Shown here: one piece after another, positions 1 through 8,452 of the stretch
How the letters are laid out: each line of letters opens with the position of its first letter
How positions within the stretch are numbered: position 1 is the first letter of the stretch
DNA from: CAYYJM01 sp964471755
GTDB lineage: Bacteria > Planctomycetota > Planctomycetia > Gemmatales > Gemmataceae
NCBI GenBank assembly: GCA_964471755.1
Contig: CAYYJM010000007.1
Location: 1-56,746, forward strand
Length of the DNA: 56,746 nt
Direction: 5' to 3'
Notes under the pieces: generated by a model
Told to the model about the DNA's origin: nothing
The model's database searches: none
Seen by the model: the letters and a program-made list of their open reading frames with translations, nothing else
Program-made: the position numbers and the translations under genes

Positions 1-59
1 CGGCTTGCCGGCGGGTATTCGCCGGGAAGACCGCCGGCAAGCCGGCGGCTAAATGAAGA
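1..59. repeat. REP-like palindromic element, two inverted copies at window edge
   Basis: Positions 26-59 carry a 34-bp unit with a palindromic core (8-bp arms at 31-38 and 41-48, 2-base spacer). Its exact reverse complement occurs at 43188-43221. Positions 1-14 match the same core in the opposite orientation, so this looks like a head-to-head pair cut by the window edge. The element starts one base after the stop of the FAH-family gene on the minus strand. Read in gene direction it has the same polarity as the copy after trmB. Confidence 0.75.
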
Positions 60-60
60 G

Positions 61-924
61 TCATCCCTGCACGACCGGATTGCGCAGGATGCCAAGGCCG
101 TCGATCTCGACCTCGCACACGTCGCCGGCCTTGAGAAACACCGGCGGCTTCCGCGCCGCCCCGACGCCCGGCGGCGTCCCGGTGAAGCTCAGGTCGCCCG
201 GCTGAAGTGTCACCACCTGCGAGAGATACGCCACGACGGCCGCCGGCGAGAAGATCATCTGCGCCGTGTTGCTGTTCTGCATCGTCTCACCGTTGAGGCG
301 CAGGCGGATGCCGAGTTTCATCGGGTCAGCCACCTCGTCGCGCGTGATGATGTGCGGCCCGATCGGCGCGAACGTGTCGAACGTCTTGCCGAGCATCCAC
401 TGCTTGCCGTCCTTCTCGAGTTGCCAGTCGCGCGCGGACACGTCATGGCCGATGGTGTAGCCGATGATGTGGTCCATCGCCTGGGCCTCGGGAATGAACC
501 GACCCGCCTTGCCGATGACCAGGACGAGTTCCGCCTCGTAATCGACCTTCGTGCTGACTGGCGGCAGGACAATCGCCTCGTCCGGGCCGATGAGGGCACT
601 GCGGTACTTGCTGAAGAGGACGGGATCACGCGGGATCGCCGCTCCGCTCTCGGCGGCGTGATCGCGGTAGTTCAGACCGACGCAGAGAATCTTCTCCGGA
701 TCGAGGATCGGCGCTCGCAGGACGGCACTCTCCGGCGGAATGAGCATCGTGGCCCGGTCGATGAGCCGTTCGTGGAACTGGCGCAGCGTGTCGAGGCCGA
801 CTTCGAGCAGCTCGCGCATGGTGCCGACCGGCTGGCCGGTGAGCGTCTCGATGGGGAGGTAACCCTCCGGCAGGGCGAAGGCGGGTCGGAGGCCGTGATC
901 GGTCGCGAGGGTGGCCAGACGCAT
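61..924 (-). CDS. fumarylacetoacetate hydrolase family protein
   Basis: A 287-residue protein of the FAH superfamily, divalent-metal enzymes that hydrolyse or decarboxylate acylpyruvate-type compounds. An N-terminal cap of about 65 residues precedes the catalytic fold. The fold shows the start motif with VGLNYRDHAAE, the metal-ligand stretch DYEAELVLVIG, the segment GHDVSARDWQ and the late motif GDLSFTGTPPGVG. Length is normal for the short, single-domain family. A GTG at 939 overlaps the hpnD stop, but the ATG at 924 is preceded by AAGGAG with about 6 bases spacing, so 924 is preferred. It is the last gene of the ilvB-hpnC-hpnD strand run and may be co-transcribed with hpnD. The substrate cannot be told from sequence; acylpyruvase or ureidoglycolate-lyase-like activity are options. 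Confidence 0.88.
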   Translation of the reverse strand: MRLATLATDHGLRPAFALPEGYLPIETLTGQPVGTMRELLEVGLDTLRQFHERLIDRATMLIPPESAVLRAPILDPEKILCVGLNYRDHAAESGAAIPRDPVLFSKYRSALIGPDEAIVLPPVSTKVDYEAELVLVIGKAGRFIPEAQAMDHIIGYTIGHDVSARDWQLEKDGKQWMLGKTFDTFAPIGPHIITRDEVADPMKLGIRLRLNGETMQNSNTAQMIFSPAAVVAYLSQVVTLQPGDLSFTGTPPGVGAARKPPVFLKAGDVCEVEIDGLGILRNPVVQG

Positions 925-935
925 CGGAGTCTCCT

Positions 936-1829
936 TCACAGCCAGCCCCAGCGGACCGGCAACGCTCGCAGCACGAGCCAGAGTTTCGTCCAGCGGCTGA
1001 CACTCAGCCGCCGGGCGTAGACATCGTAATCACTCGCCACGATGCGGTCCAGCAGCGTTCGGTACGTTCGCCAGATGACCGAGAAGACCGCTCGTCCCGC
1101 CGGTTGCAGGAGGCCCTCCAGGGGCCGGGCCGCATCGTAGTAGTCGTACGCCCGCCGGGTCTCGAAGGCGAGCAGAGCCCGCAGCCGATCGCTGCGACAG
1201 CCCATCGTCACTTCGTCCTCGGTACAGCCGAAGGCGGCCAGGTCCTCGGCCGGCAGGTAGAGCCTACCGCGCCGACCGTCCTCGGCCAGGTCACGCAGGA
1301 TGTTGGTCAACTGCAGGGCGATGCCGGCCGACTCGGCGTGGGCCAGGGCCCGCTCGTCGCGGAAGCCCCAGATGTGGACGCAGCAGATGCCCACGGCCGA
1401 GGCGACGCGGTAGCAGTAGGTGTACAGGTCGGCGAACGTCGCGTAGCGATCCTGGTACAGGTCCATCTCGACGCCGTCGATCACGTCCACGATCGCCGTT
1501 CGCGGCAGGCCGTACGTCTCGACGACGTGGCGGAACGCCGGCAGCAGCGGATGCGTGGCCCGGCCGGCCAGGGCGTCGTCGAACTGTTGCCGCCAGCGGG
1601 CCAGTCGCTGGCGTTTCTCGGCGATCTCGCCGGGTTCGTCGGCCAGGTCGTCGGTGACGCGCATGAAGGCGTACAGGGCACACATCGCGAGCCGCTGGGC
1701 GCGGGGCAGCAGATGGAAGCCGTGATAGAAGTTGCCGGCCTGCCGGCGAGCGACCTCCTGGCACCAGCGATACGACCCCTCCCGGCCGGGAATGTCCTCC
1801 GGGATGGCCAGGGCCGGCGGCGGGCTCAT
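936..1829 (-). CDS. hpnD: presqualene diphosphate synthase HpnD (squalene/phytoene synthase family)
   Basis: A 297-residue trans-isoprenyl diphosphate synthase. HpnD condenses two farnesyl diphosphates to presqualene diphosphate, the first step of the HpnCDE route to squalene. Two Asp-rich Mg-diphosphate motifs are visible: DDLAD near residues 60-64 and DLAED near 180-184. The second is followed by GRLYLP, typical of the family. The start ATG at 1829 overlaps the hpnC stop in an ATGA, indicating translational coupling. A much longer open frame runs upstream through hpnC but is only a shadow of it. HpnC and HpnD are paralogues; the assignment here rests on gene order and on the RVTDDLADEPG/NILRDLAED signature, so a swap is unlikely but possible. 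No hpnE lies in the window. Confidence 0.88.
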   Translation of the reverse strand: MSPPPALAIPEDIPGREGSYRWCQEVARRQAGNFYHGFHLLPRAQRLAMCALYAFMRVTDDLADEPGEIAEKRQRLARWRQQFDDALAGRATHPLLPAFRHVVETYGLPRTAIVDVIDGVEMDLYQDRYATFADLYTYCYRVASAVGICCVHIWGFRDERALAHAESAGIALQLTNILRDLAEDGRRGRLYLPAEDLAAFGCTEDEVTMGCRSDRLRALLAFETRRAYDYYDAARPLEGLLQPAGRAVFSVIWRTYRTLLDRIVASDYDVYARRLSVSRWTKLWLVLRALPVRWGWL

Positions 1830-2761
1830 GAGGCGATCCTTCCACGCCGACCGGGCCAGTAGCGTCGGCCCAGAGCCTTCAGCACCAGCCAGCCCTTCTC
1901 CCACTTCGACAGTTCCGGCCGCTTCGTCCAGACGTCGTAGCCCTGGCGGTCGATCTTGGCCAGGATGCCGAGTCCGCCCTGGATGAACAGGTCGATGTCG
2001 CTCTGCAACTGGTGCGGCATCCGTTCGACGAGCGGGAAGCCGCGATAGAACAGATCGCGCGTCCGCTCGACCTCGAACTCCATCAGGGCGGCGAAGGTCG
2101 GCGTGAACCGACGCGCTTCGAGATCCTCGTCGCGGTAGCCGAAACGCTGGCGATCCTCCAGCGGCAGATAGATTCGGCCGATGTCGAGATCCCGCCCGAT
2201 GTCTTGCCAGAAGTTCGCCAGTTGCAGCGCCGTGCAGACGTGGTCGGATAGCCGGGCCCGCTCCTGATCGTAGACCTCGCAGAGATACAGGACCAGATGG
2301 CCGACCGGATTGGCCGAGTTCCGACAGTAGGCGAGCAGTTGCTCGAAGGTCGCGTAGCGCTTGACGAGTTGATCCTGCTCGAAGGCGAAGAGCAGGTCCT
2401 CGAACGGCCGGGGCGGAATCTCGAACTGCTCGATGGTCTGCCGGAGTGCGACCATGACCGGGTGGCGAGGCGAGCCCTCGTAGCAGGTGTGCAGTTCGTC
2501 GCGCCACCAGCGCAGGAGCCGGAGCGCCTCGGGACCGCCGCCCGTTTCGTCGGCGAGGTCGTCGGCCCAGCGACAGTAGGCGTAGACGTTGTGGAAATGG
2601 CGCAGCAGTCGCCGTGGTAGCAGGACCGAGGCAACGGAGAAGTTTTCGTAGTGAGTGACGGCCAGCTGCGTGCAATACATCTGGGCCTCGCCCCGCGACG
2701 GTATCCGATACCGTGCCTGCGGGCCATAGCGTGCCAGATGCTCGGCGAACGTCCTGCTCAT
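1826..2761 (-). CDS. hpnC: hydroxysqualene synthase HpnC (squalene/phytoene synthase family)
   Basis: About 311 residues, same fold as HpnD. In the HpnCDE pathway HpnC converts presqualene diphosphate to hydroxysqualene. The first Asp-rich motif is in the context YCRWADDLADE and the second in NFWQDIGRDLDIGRIYLP. The C-terminus overlaps the hpnD start by 4 bases. Two in-frame ATGs exist, at 2770 and 2761. The upstream one sits inside a perfect TATAAT, so if that box is the promoter the transcript would begin at or next to the ATG at 2761, which I prefer. No Shine-Dalgarno sequence is seen before either. The gene follows ilvB after a hairpin. Confidence 0.87.
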   Translation of the reverse strand: MSRTFAEHLARYGPQARYRIPSRGEAQMYCTQLAVTHYENFSVASVLLPRRLLRHFHNVYAYCRWADDLADETGGGPEALRLLRWWRDELHTCYEGSPRHPVMVALRQTIEQFEIPPRPFEDLLFAFEQDQLVKRYATFEQLLAYCRNSANPVGHLVLYLCEVYDQERARLSDHVCTALQLANFWQDIGRDLDIGRIYLPLEDRQRFGYRDEDLEARRFTPTFAALMEFEVERTRDLFYRGFPLVERMPHQLQSDIDLFIQGGLGILAKIDRQGYDVWTKRPELSKWEKGWLVLKALGRRYWPGRRGRIAS

Positions 2762-2768
2762 GGGGGGC

Positions 2769-2774
2769 ATTATA
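2769..2774 (-). promoter_or_regulatory. putative -10 box (TATAAT) of hpnC
   Basis: The minus strand reads GGGTATAATG here, a perfect -10 hexamer. A weak TTGTCT lies 15 bases further upstream. The predicted start of transcription falls about 7 bases downstream, at the ATG at 2761, which would make the message leaderless. Chance occurrence is possible. Confidence 0.4.
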
Positions 2775-2803
2775 CCCAGAGAGACAAGGAGACAAGTCGT
2801 GAA

Positions 2804-2839
2804 GACAGGGAGACAAGACCGAGGTGCTTGCTCCCTGTC
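2804..2839 (-). terminator. hairpin after ilvB
   Basis: Inverted repeat with arms 2804-2817 and 2827-2839, one bulged base, starting 18 bases after the ilvB stop on the minus strand. The bases after the hairpin are not U-rich, so termination efficiency is uncertain. Short GAGACAAG-type direct repeats flank it. Confidence 0.5.
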
Positions 2840-2857
2840 ACTCCGTTAGTCGGCCGA

Positions 2858-4606
2858 TCACGCCTTGATGATGTCGCGCACCGTCATGCCCGAGGGAATC
2901 ATCGGCAGCACGTGTTCCTGATACGGCACCTGCACGTCGAGGACGTACGGCCCCTTGCTCTCGATCATGGCGATCAGGGCCGCGTCGAGATCCTCGCGGG
3001 CCTGGACGCGGGCGGCTCCACAGCGGAAACCCTTGGCCAGGGTGACGAAATCGGGATACGGCTCCTGATCGAAGCCGGCTCCGAGGTACGTATGGCCGCG
3101 GTTCCCCTCGAAGAAGCGGTCCTCCCACTGGACGACCATACCGAGGTGCTGATTGTTCAGGAGCAGCACCTTGATCGGCAGCTTCTCGGTGAAGCACGCC
3201 GCCAGTTCCTGGATGTTCATCAGGAAGCTACCGTCGCCATCGATGTCGATGACGAGCTTGTGCGGATGAGCGGCCTGAGCCCCCATCGCGCTGGGCAGAC
3301 CGAAGCCCATCGAGCCGAGGCCGCCGGAGGTCACCAGCGAGCGCGGCCGGTTGAAGCCGAAATACTGTGCCGTCCACATCTGGTGCTGACCGACGCCGGT
3401 CGTCACGATCGTGTTGTCGAGCTGGCCGCGTTCCTGGAGGAGCTGGTGCAGCCGCTTGATGGCGTACTGTGGCAGGATGGCGTCCTGACGGTCCTGGAAG
3501 CGCAGCGGCTCCGTCTCGCGCCAGTACTCGATCTGGCGAATCCACTCGCCGTAGCGACCGCTCCAGTTGGTACTCGTGTCGGCGTCGATGAGGCGGTTGA
3601 GATCGACCAGGGCCTGCTGCACGTCGCCGACGATCGGCAGGTGGGCGATCTTGTTCTTGTTGATCTCCGACGGATCGATGTCGATGTGGACGATCTTGCC
3701 ATGCTTGGCGAACTCGGTCACCTTGCCGGTGACACGGTCGTCGAAGCGGACGCCGAAGGCCAGCAGCAGATCGGCCTCGTTGACGGCGTAGTTGGAGTAG
3801 ACCGTGCCGTGCATGCCGAGCATCTGCAGGCAGAGGAAGTGGTCCGACGGGAAGCCTCCCAGGCCGAGCAACGTCAGGGCGACCGGGATGCCAGTCTTCT
3901 CGGCGAAGGCCTTCAGGGCGTCGGCCGCTCCGCTGTGGATCAGGCCGCCGCCGGCATAGATGATCGGCTTCTTCGCCTGCCGACACATCTCCAGCACCCT
4001 GGCGAGGTCGTCCTGCTTCGCGGTGTAGAACGGCCGATAGCCGGGCAGGTCCATCGGCGGATCCCAGTCATCGACGACGATCTGGCGAATCTGCACGTCC
4101 TTGGGCAGGTCGATGATGATCGGCCCGGGTCGGCCGGTCGTCGCGATGTGGATCGCCTCCTTGACCACGCGGACGATGTCCTCGGTGCGCGTAACCAGGT
4201 AGTGGTGCTTCGTGATCGGTCGGCACGTCTCGACGATGGGCGCTTCCTGGAAGGCGTCGCTACCGATGACGCCGGTGCTGACCTGACCGGTGATGGCGAT
4301 GATCGGCGTCGAGTCCATCTTGGCGTCGGCCAGGCTGGTGACGAAGTTGGTCGCTCCGGGGCCGCTGGTCGCCAGGCAGACGCCGACCTTGCCGGTAGTG
4401 CGTGCATAGCCTTCAGCCGCGAAGCCGCCTCCCTGCTCGTGGCGCGGCAGGATGGTGCGTAGCCGATCGGTTACCCGTGTCAGCGCCTGGTGGATCGGCA
4501 TGGATGCTCCGCCCGGATAGGCGAAGATGACATCGACGCCGTGGTTGAGCAGGCACTGGACCAGGATGCTGGCACCGTTGAGCGGCGTGGAAGGTTTCTC
4601 GATCAT
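2858..4606 (-). CDS. ilvB: acetolactate synthase large subunit
   Basis: A 582-residue thiamine-diphosphate enzyme that joins two pyruvates (or pyruvate and 2-oxobutyrate) in the first common step of branched-chain amino acid synthesis. The catalytic glutamate is seen in PRHEQGG (Glu57). The ThDP/Mg motif starts at GDG (457-459) and ends at the NN pair (484-485), the classical spacing. The QHLGMVVQWEDRF segment is typical of AHAS. The open frame extends upstream to 4942, but homology begins at MIEKP (ATG at 4606), which gives the usual length. No small subunit gene (ilvN) is adjacent, so the regulatory subunit must be elsewhere. The next gene upstream is divergent, leaving about 200 bp for two promoters. 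Confidence 0.94.
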   Translation of the reverse strand: MIEKPSTPLNGASILVQCLLNHGVDVIFAYPGGASMPIHQALTRVTDRLRTILPRHEQGGGFAAEGYARTTGKVGVCLATSGPGATNFVTSLADAKMDSTPIIAITGQVSTGVIGSDAFQEAPIVETCRPITKHHYLVTRTEDIVRVVKEAIHIATTGRPGPIIIDLPKDVQIRQIVVDDWDPPMDLPGYRPFYTAKQDDLARVLEMCRQAKKPIIYAGGGLIHSGAADALKAFAEKTGIPVALTLLGLGGFPSDHFLCLQMLGMHGTVYSNYAVNEADLLLAFGVRFDDRVTGKVTEFAKHGKIVHIDIDPSEINKNKIAHLPIVGDVQQALVDLNRLIDADTSTNWSGRYGEWIRQIEYWRETEPLRFQDRQDAILPQYAIKRLHQLLQERGQLDNTIVTTGVGQHQMWTAQYFGFNRPRSLVTSGGLGSMGFGLPSAMGAQAAHPHKLVIDIDGDGSFLMNIQELAACFTEKLPIKVLLLNNQHLGMVVQWEDRFFEGNRGHTYLGAGFDQEPYPDFVTLAKGFRCGAARVQAREDLDAALIAMIESKGPYVLDVQVPYQEHVLPMIPSGMTVRDIIKA

Positions 4607-4805
4607 GGATGCACGTCGTTTGGAAGGTACAGAGTTCCGGCCATCATCAGATAGTACTATACGGATCGAACAGCGGTCGTCGCGAGATTCATGAACCCGG
4701 ACGTCGTTGCCGAGTTGAACGGACCACGCTACCGTCTGGACAGGCCGACACGATTCGTGGAAAATGAAGGCGAAACCAGGACCTTTTCCATCCAGGAGCC
4801 CACCC

Positions 4806-6113
4806 GTGTTGACCGTTCTCTCCCGTCGCAACTTCCTCCGGGCCGGCGGCCTGTGCGTTGGCGGTCTGTCCCTGGCCGACGTGCTGCGCGTCCAGGCGAA
4901 CGCCGCCGGCGGAGAACGGAAGTCGAACAAGGCCGTCATCATGGTCTGGCTCGAGGGCGGTCCAAGTCACCTCGATCTGTATGACCTGAAACCCGACGCC
5001 CCGGCCGAGATCCGTGGTCCGTTCCGGCCGATCCACACCAACGTTCCCGGCCTGGACATCAGCGAACTGATGCCGCTTCAGGCGAAGATCGCCGACCAGC
5101 TGGCCCTCGTCCGCAACCTGGCGTTCCAGAGTAACGACCACAAGCCGGAGGAGATTCACACCGGGTTCGGCAAGACCGGCCGGCCCGGCTTGGGCTCGGT
5201 CGTCAGTCGGCTGGAAGCCGACGCCCGAACGCCGCGAACGTTACCGCCCTACGTCCAGCTCGGCTCGACGCTCGTCGCACCAGAGCGAGTGAGCTTCCCG
5301 GCCTACCTCGGCGTGGCCCACAAGCCATTCATCCCCGACAAGGGCCTGAAGGCCCTGAAACCGTCGCCGACCATCAGCGCGGAGCGTCTGGACGACCGTC
5401 GCCACCTGCTGGGGGCCATCGACAAACTGCGCCGGGATCTGGATGCCGACCAGTTTGCCGCCGTGGACGCCTTCAATGCCCAGGCCCTGGGCATGATCAG
5501 CTCACCGAAGACGCGCGAGGCCTTTGATGTCAGCCGGGAGCCCGAATCCGTGCGGGCTCTGTACGGCCCGGCGACGCAACTCTTGCAGGCGGTGCGACTG
5601 GCCGAGGCCGGCGTCAAGGTGATCTCCGTTAGCTTCGTCGGCGCGGAGAAGAACCGCAAGACCGTCTGCCCGTTCGGCGGCGGCACCTGGGACACGCACG
5701 GTAACCTCGACCGCTGCCTGGGCCACCTGGTGCCGCAACTCGACCAGGCCGTCTACGCGATGGCGACGGACCTGAAACAGCGCGGCCTGGATCGCGACGT
5801 GGCCGTGATCTTCTGGGGCGAGATGGGCCGTGCGCCGCGCATCACGCCGAATCCGGGCCGGACGCCGGGTCGGGCGCACTGGCCGCAGGCCGGCTTCGCC
5901 CTGTTCCTGGGCGGCGGCCTCAAGATGGGCCAGGTCATCGGAGCGACCGACCGTCTCGGTGCCTCGCCGATCGGCCCGCCCTACATGCCGCAGAACGTGC
6001 TGGCGACCCTCTATCACGTCCTGGGCATCGATCCGGCGACGACCCTGCCGAACCATCAGGGGCGGCCGATGTACCTGCTGGAAGACCGCCGACTGATCGA
6101 GGAGCTGATCTGA
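4806..6113 (+). CDS. DUF1501 domain-containing secreted protein
   Basis: About 435 residues, DUF1501 family, related to the alkaline-phosphatase/sulfatase superfamily and very common in planctomycetes; function unknown. The N-terminus contains a Tat-like signal, LSRRNFLRAGG, followed by a hydrophobic stretch, so export in folded form is likely. The fold markers MVWLEGGPSHLDLYDLKP, a GGTWDTHG segment and VIFWGEMGRAPRI are visible. An ATG at 4764 is in frame, but AGGAG at 4794-4798 points to the GTG at 4806 or the TTG at 4809. It is divergent from ilvB and not next to a DUF1549/DUF1553 partner, unlike the copy at 17805-19127. Annotators may choose the ATG at 4764. Confidence 0.88.
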   Translation: MLTVLSRRNFLRAGGLCVGGLSLADVLRVQANAAGGERKSNKAVIMVWLEGGPSHLDLYDLKPDAPAEIRGPFRPIHTNVPGLDISELMPLQAKIADQLALVRNLAFQSNDHKPEEIHTGFGKTGRPGLGSVVSRLEADARTPRTLPPYVQLGSTLVAPERVSFPAYLGVAHKPFIPDKGLKALKPSPTISAERLDDRRHLLGAIDKLRRDLDADQFAAVDAFNAQALGMISSPKTREAFDVSREPESVRALYGPATQLLQAVRLAEAGVKVISVSFVGAEKNRKTVCPFGGGTWDTHGNLDRCLGHLVPQLDQAVYAMATDLKQRGLDRDVAVIFWGEMGRAPRITPNPGRTPGRAHWPQAGFALFLGGGLKMGQVIGATDRLGASPIGPPYMPQNVLATLYHVLGIDPATTLPNHQGRPMYLLEDRRLIEELI

Positions 6114-6173
6114 CCACGACGGGACGCGAAGGACAACTCCGCCTTCGTGGACCGTTTTCCGGAGGCCTTTTTC

Positions 6174-6202
6174 TTGTAATCCATCGCGACTGTCGCAATA
6201 AT
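6174..6202 (+). promoter_or_regulatory. putative sigma70-type promoter of the STAS gene
   Basis: TTGTAA at 6174-6179 and AATAAT at 6197-6202 are separated by 17 bases. A small GCGAC/GTCGC dyad lies in the spacer. Transcription would begin near 6209, about 26 to 35 bases before the candidate starts of the STAS gene. Confidence 0.4.
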
Positions 6203-6234
6203 CGAAGTGGGGGTGAACTCAAGCCCAACCTGGG

Positions 6235-6705
6235 ATGCCCATCATGACAGAATCCCGCTACCGATACATGACCTGCACGACGGTCGATGATGTTCTCGTC
6301 GTGATCATCACCGAACCGCACGTGCGCAGCGACGAACTGACCGACAAACTCCAGACCGATCTTTTCGCCGTCATGGCGGAACGCACGCCACGCAAGGTGG
6401 TCTTCGACTTCCAGCGTGTGCTGACGATCTCCAGTCGCGGCTTCGGAGCCATCGCCGCGTTCCATCAGGAGTTCGTCCGGAAACAAGGTGTCCAGGTCGC
6501 CCTGTGTAACCTGTCACCGGAGGTGCGCGAACTCCTCGCCGTCATCCGCTTCATTGATCATCGCGGGACGACTCCGGTCCTTGCCAGCTCAGCGACGACC
6601 TCGAACGGCCCGCCGAAGGTCAAACCGCTCTTCCCGCTCGTCGCCGACGACGTGCCGGCCGCCATCGCCTTGCTGAACGCCGTGCCGGAGACTCAATCGA
6701 CCTGA
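6235..6705 (+). CDS. STAS domain protein (anti-anti-sigma-factor-like)
   Basis: A 156-residue single-domain protein of the STAS type. Such proteins bind anti-sigma kinases or act as modules in other partner switches. The central strand-loop-helix TISSRGFGAIAAFHQEF carries Ser66/Ser67 at the position where family members are phosphorylated, and the preceding VVFDFQRV is the usual beta strand. The first ATG (6235) and a second at 6244 are both possible; no clear ribosome site distinguishes them. The C-terminal 40 residues are low complexity. The 3' end overlaps the convergent YkgJ-type gene by 13 bases. No anti-sigma kinase is nearby, so the partner is unknown. Confidence 0.75.
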   Translation: MPIMTESRYRYMTCTTVDDVLVVIITEPHVRSDELTDKLQTDLFAVMAERTPRKVVFDFQRVLTISSRGFGAIAAFHQEFVRKQGVQVALCNLSPEVRELLAVIRFIDHRGTTPVLASSATTSNGPPKVKPLFPLVADDVPAAIALLNAVPETQST

Positions 6706-7118
6706 GACGGCCGCCCCTCACGCAGGAAGACGTGCAACGGGGCGTAGCGCCAGCCGGTCCCGTGTTCCTCGGCCAGTTCCTTCAATCGCCGCACGGCGGC
6801 CTCGCTGATTTCGGCCATGCGATCCTGATAGGCCGGGTCGCAGTAGTAGATCCGGCAGCCGAGCGGTCGTGGCTCGCGGGCCGTACACAGATTGCCGACC
6901 TGGAAGGGACAGAAGTCCGCCGTCACCGCCGCCGGATCGTACGACGGCGCGGCGTCGATCAGCACCTCGGCCTCGAGGTGGCTCAGGAACAGGGTGTGGC
7001 CGTATTCCTTGAAACGGCAGCAACGGCCGGATGCCACGCACACGGGTCCGGCCGCTGCCACTTCCTGATCGGTCAGGACATACAGTTCCAGCACCTTCCG
7101 GCGAAGGTCGCCGTCCAT
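6693..7118 (-). CDS. YkgJ-type cysteine cluster protein
   Basis: A 141-residue protein with seven cysteines: C27, the pair C33-C34, C70, C78, C88 and C93. The pattern CxxxxxCC ... CPF ... C ... PLGCRIYYC resembles the YkgJ (CxxCxxCC) family, thought to bind zinc or an Fe-S cluster. There is no signal peptide. The ATG at 7118 shares its A with the stop of the DUF1552 gene (TGATG), and GGAGG lies just upstream, so coupling is likely. A GTG one codon earlier is too close to the ribosome site. It ends a four-gene operon whose first gene encodes a second protein of this type. A role as an oxidoreductase or metal-binding partner of the DUF1592/DUF1552 proteins is only inference. Confidence 0.72.
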   Translation of the reverse strand: MDGDLRRKVLELYVLTDQEVAAAGPVCVASGRCCRFKEYGHTLFLSHLEAEVLIDAAPSYDPAAVTADFCPFQVGNLCTAREPRPLGCRIYYCDPAYQDRMAEISEAAVRRLKELAEEHGTGWRYAPLHVFLREGRPSQVD

Positions 7119-8452
7119 CACCCCTCCAGACCGTCGAGTCGGCCGGTACTGTCGCCCAGGCTCGGCACACCGGCGTTCATCCGGTCGAGCATCGACAGGT
7201 ACAGATTGTTCAGCGGCACCTCACGGCCGAACTTGACGTGCCGGCTCGTCTTGATCGTGCCGCCCGCCTTGCCGGCGAACAGGATCGGCAACCGGTCGTG
7301 GTTGTGGCGGTTGCCGTCGCCGATGCCCGAGCCGTAGACGATCATGCAGTTGTCGAGCAGCGTCCCGGCCCCTTCCGGGATGGCCTTGAGCTTCTCCAGC
7401 AGGTAGGCCACCTGCGTCGTGTGGAACGTGTTGATCTTCTCGATCTTGGCGAGCTTGTCCTTGTTGCCGCCGTGGTGCGACAGGTCGTGATGGCCTTCCG
7501 GCACCTCGATGAAGCGGTAGTGCCGATTGCTGCCGTCATTGGCAAAGACGAACGTGGCGATGCGCGTCAGATCGCCCTGGAAGGCCAGCACGAGCAGGTC
7601 GGCCATGGCCCGGATGTGGTCCTGATACTTCTCGCGTGAGAAGCCGGCCGGCCGCTTCACGCCCGGTTCCATCGGCTTCACTTCCTCCCGGGCCGTCGCC
7701 AGTCGCTTCTCGATCTCGCGGATGCTCGTCAGATATTCGTCGAGCTTGCGCTGATCGGTCGCGCCGAGTTGGCCGCGCAGACGGGTGGCGTCCTCCTGAA
7801 CGAAATCGAGGATCGACCTGCGGAATAGATCACGCTGCTCGCCGCCCTGGTTGGTCCCCTTGCCGAAGAGGCGATCGAATACGGCCCTGGGGTCGATCTC
7901 CTTGTAGTTCGGCGTCGCCTCGCCGCGCCAGGAGAGGTTGTTCGAGTAGGCACAGCTGTAGCCGGAATCGCACGAGCCGGCATCGCGGCCCATCTCGCAG
8001 CCGATCTCCAGAGACGGGAAGCGCGTCGCCGAGCCGACCTTGCTGGCGGCGACCTGATCGACCGAGACGCCGATGCGGATGTCGGCCCCGGCCGTCTTGC
8101 GAGCCTGGCAGCCGGTCAAGAAGGTGGACATCGCCCGGGCATGGTCGCCGGGCCCGTCACCGTTGGCGAAGGCTTTCCGCTGGGCCAGATCCGAGAAGAC
8201 GATGACGTCGCTCTTGACGTTCTTGAGTGGTTCCAGGATCGGCGTCAGGGCGTAGTCACTTCCCTCGGTGGTTGGCGTCCATGCGTCCATCCGCTTGCCG
8301 TTGGGGACGTAGAGGAAGGCCATCCGGAGCGGGGCCTTCGAGGCCGGTGCGCCGGTGGTGATGGCTGGCGTCATCGCCTCCAGCCAGGGCAGCGCGATCA
8401 GAGCGCCAGTGCCGCGCAGCACGGCTCGCCGGGACAGCAAGGTCTTGCTCAT
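7118..8452 (-). CDS. DUF1552 domain-containing protein
   Basis: 444 residues, DUF1552 family, which regularly accompanies DUF1592 cytochrome-like proteins in planctomycetes and some myxobacteria; function unknown. The N-terminus LLSRRAVLRGTGALIALPWLEAM is a Tat-type signal. Typical segments include FLYVPNGKRMDAWTP, a GCQARKT stretch and the C-terminal MIVYGSGIGDGNRHNHDRLP. The fold is related to DUF1501. The start ATG overlaps the stop of the DUF1592 gene (ATGA) and has GAGGG upstream. It is translationally tied to genes on both sides. If the upstream gene is truly interrupted, ribosomes may reach this start poorly. Confidence 0.9.
   Translation of the reverse strand: MSKTLLSRRAVLRGTGALIALPWLEAMTPAITTGAPASKAPLRMAFLYVPNGKRMDAWTPTTEGSDYALTPILEPLKNVKSDVIVFSDLAQRKAFANGDGPGDHARAMSTFLTGCQARKTAGADIRIGVSVDQVAASKVGSATRFPSLEIGCEMGRDAGSCDSGYSCAYSNNLSWRGEATPNYKEIDPRAVFDRLFGKGTNQGGEQRDLFRRSILDFVQEDATRLRGQLGATDQRKLDEYLTSIREIEKRLATAREEVKPMEPGVKRPAGFSREKYQDHIRAMADLLVLAFQGDLTRIATFVFANDGSNRHYRFIEVPEGHHDLSHHGGNKDKLAKIEKINTFHTTQVAYLLEKLKAIPEGAGTLLDNCMIVYGSGIGDGNRHNHDRLPILFAGKAGGTIKTSRHVKFGREVPLNNLYLSMLDRMNAGVPSLGDSTGRLDGLEG

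Noticed and set aside
936..2816. A 626-codon open frame on the minus strand covering hpnD and the hpnC region
   Set aside because: Only the part from ATG 1829 is homologous to HpnD; the upstream part is out of frame with hpnC, which is clearly coding in another frame.
2651..4462. A 603-codon plus-strand open frame opposite ilvB
   Set aside because: Antisense to a clear acetolactate synthase; Asp/Val/Leu-rich shadow composition.
4806..6113. Reading the DUF1501 protein as a true sulfatase or alkaline phosphatase
   Set aside because: The family is distantly related, but the formylglycine motif CxPxR is absent and no activity is established for DUF1501.
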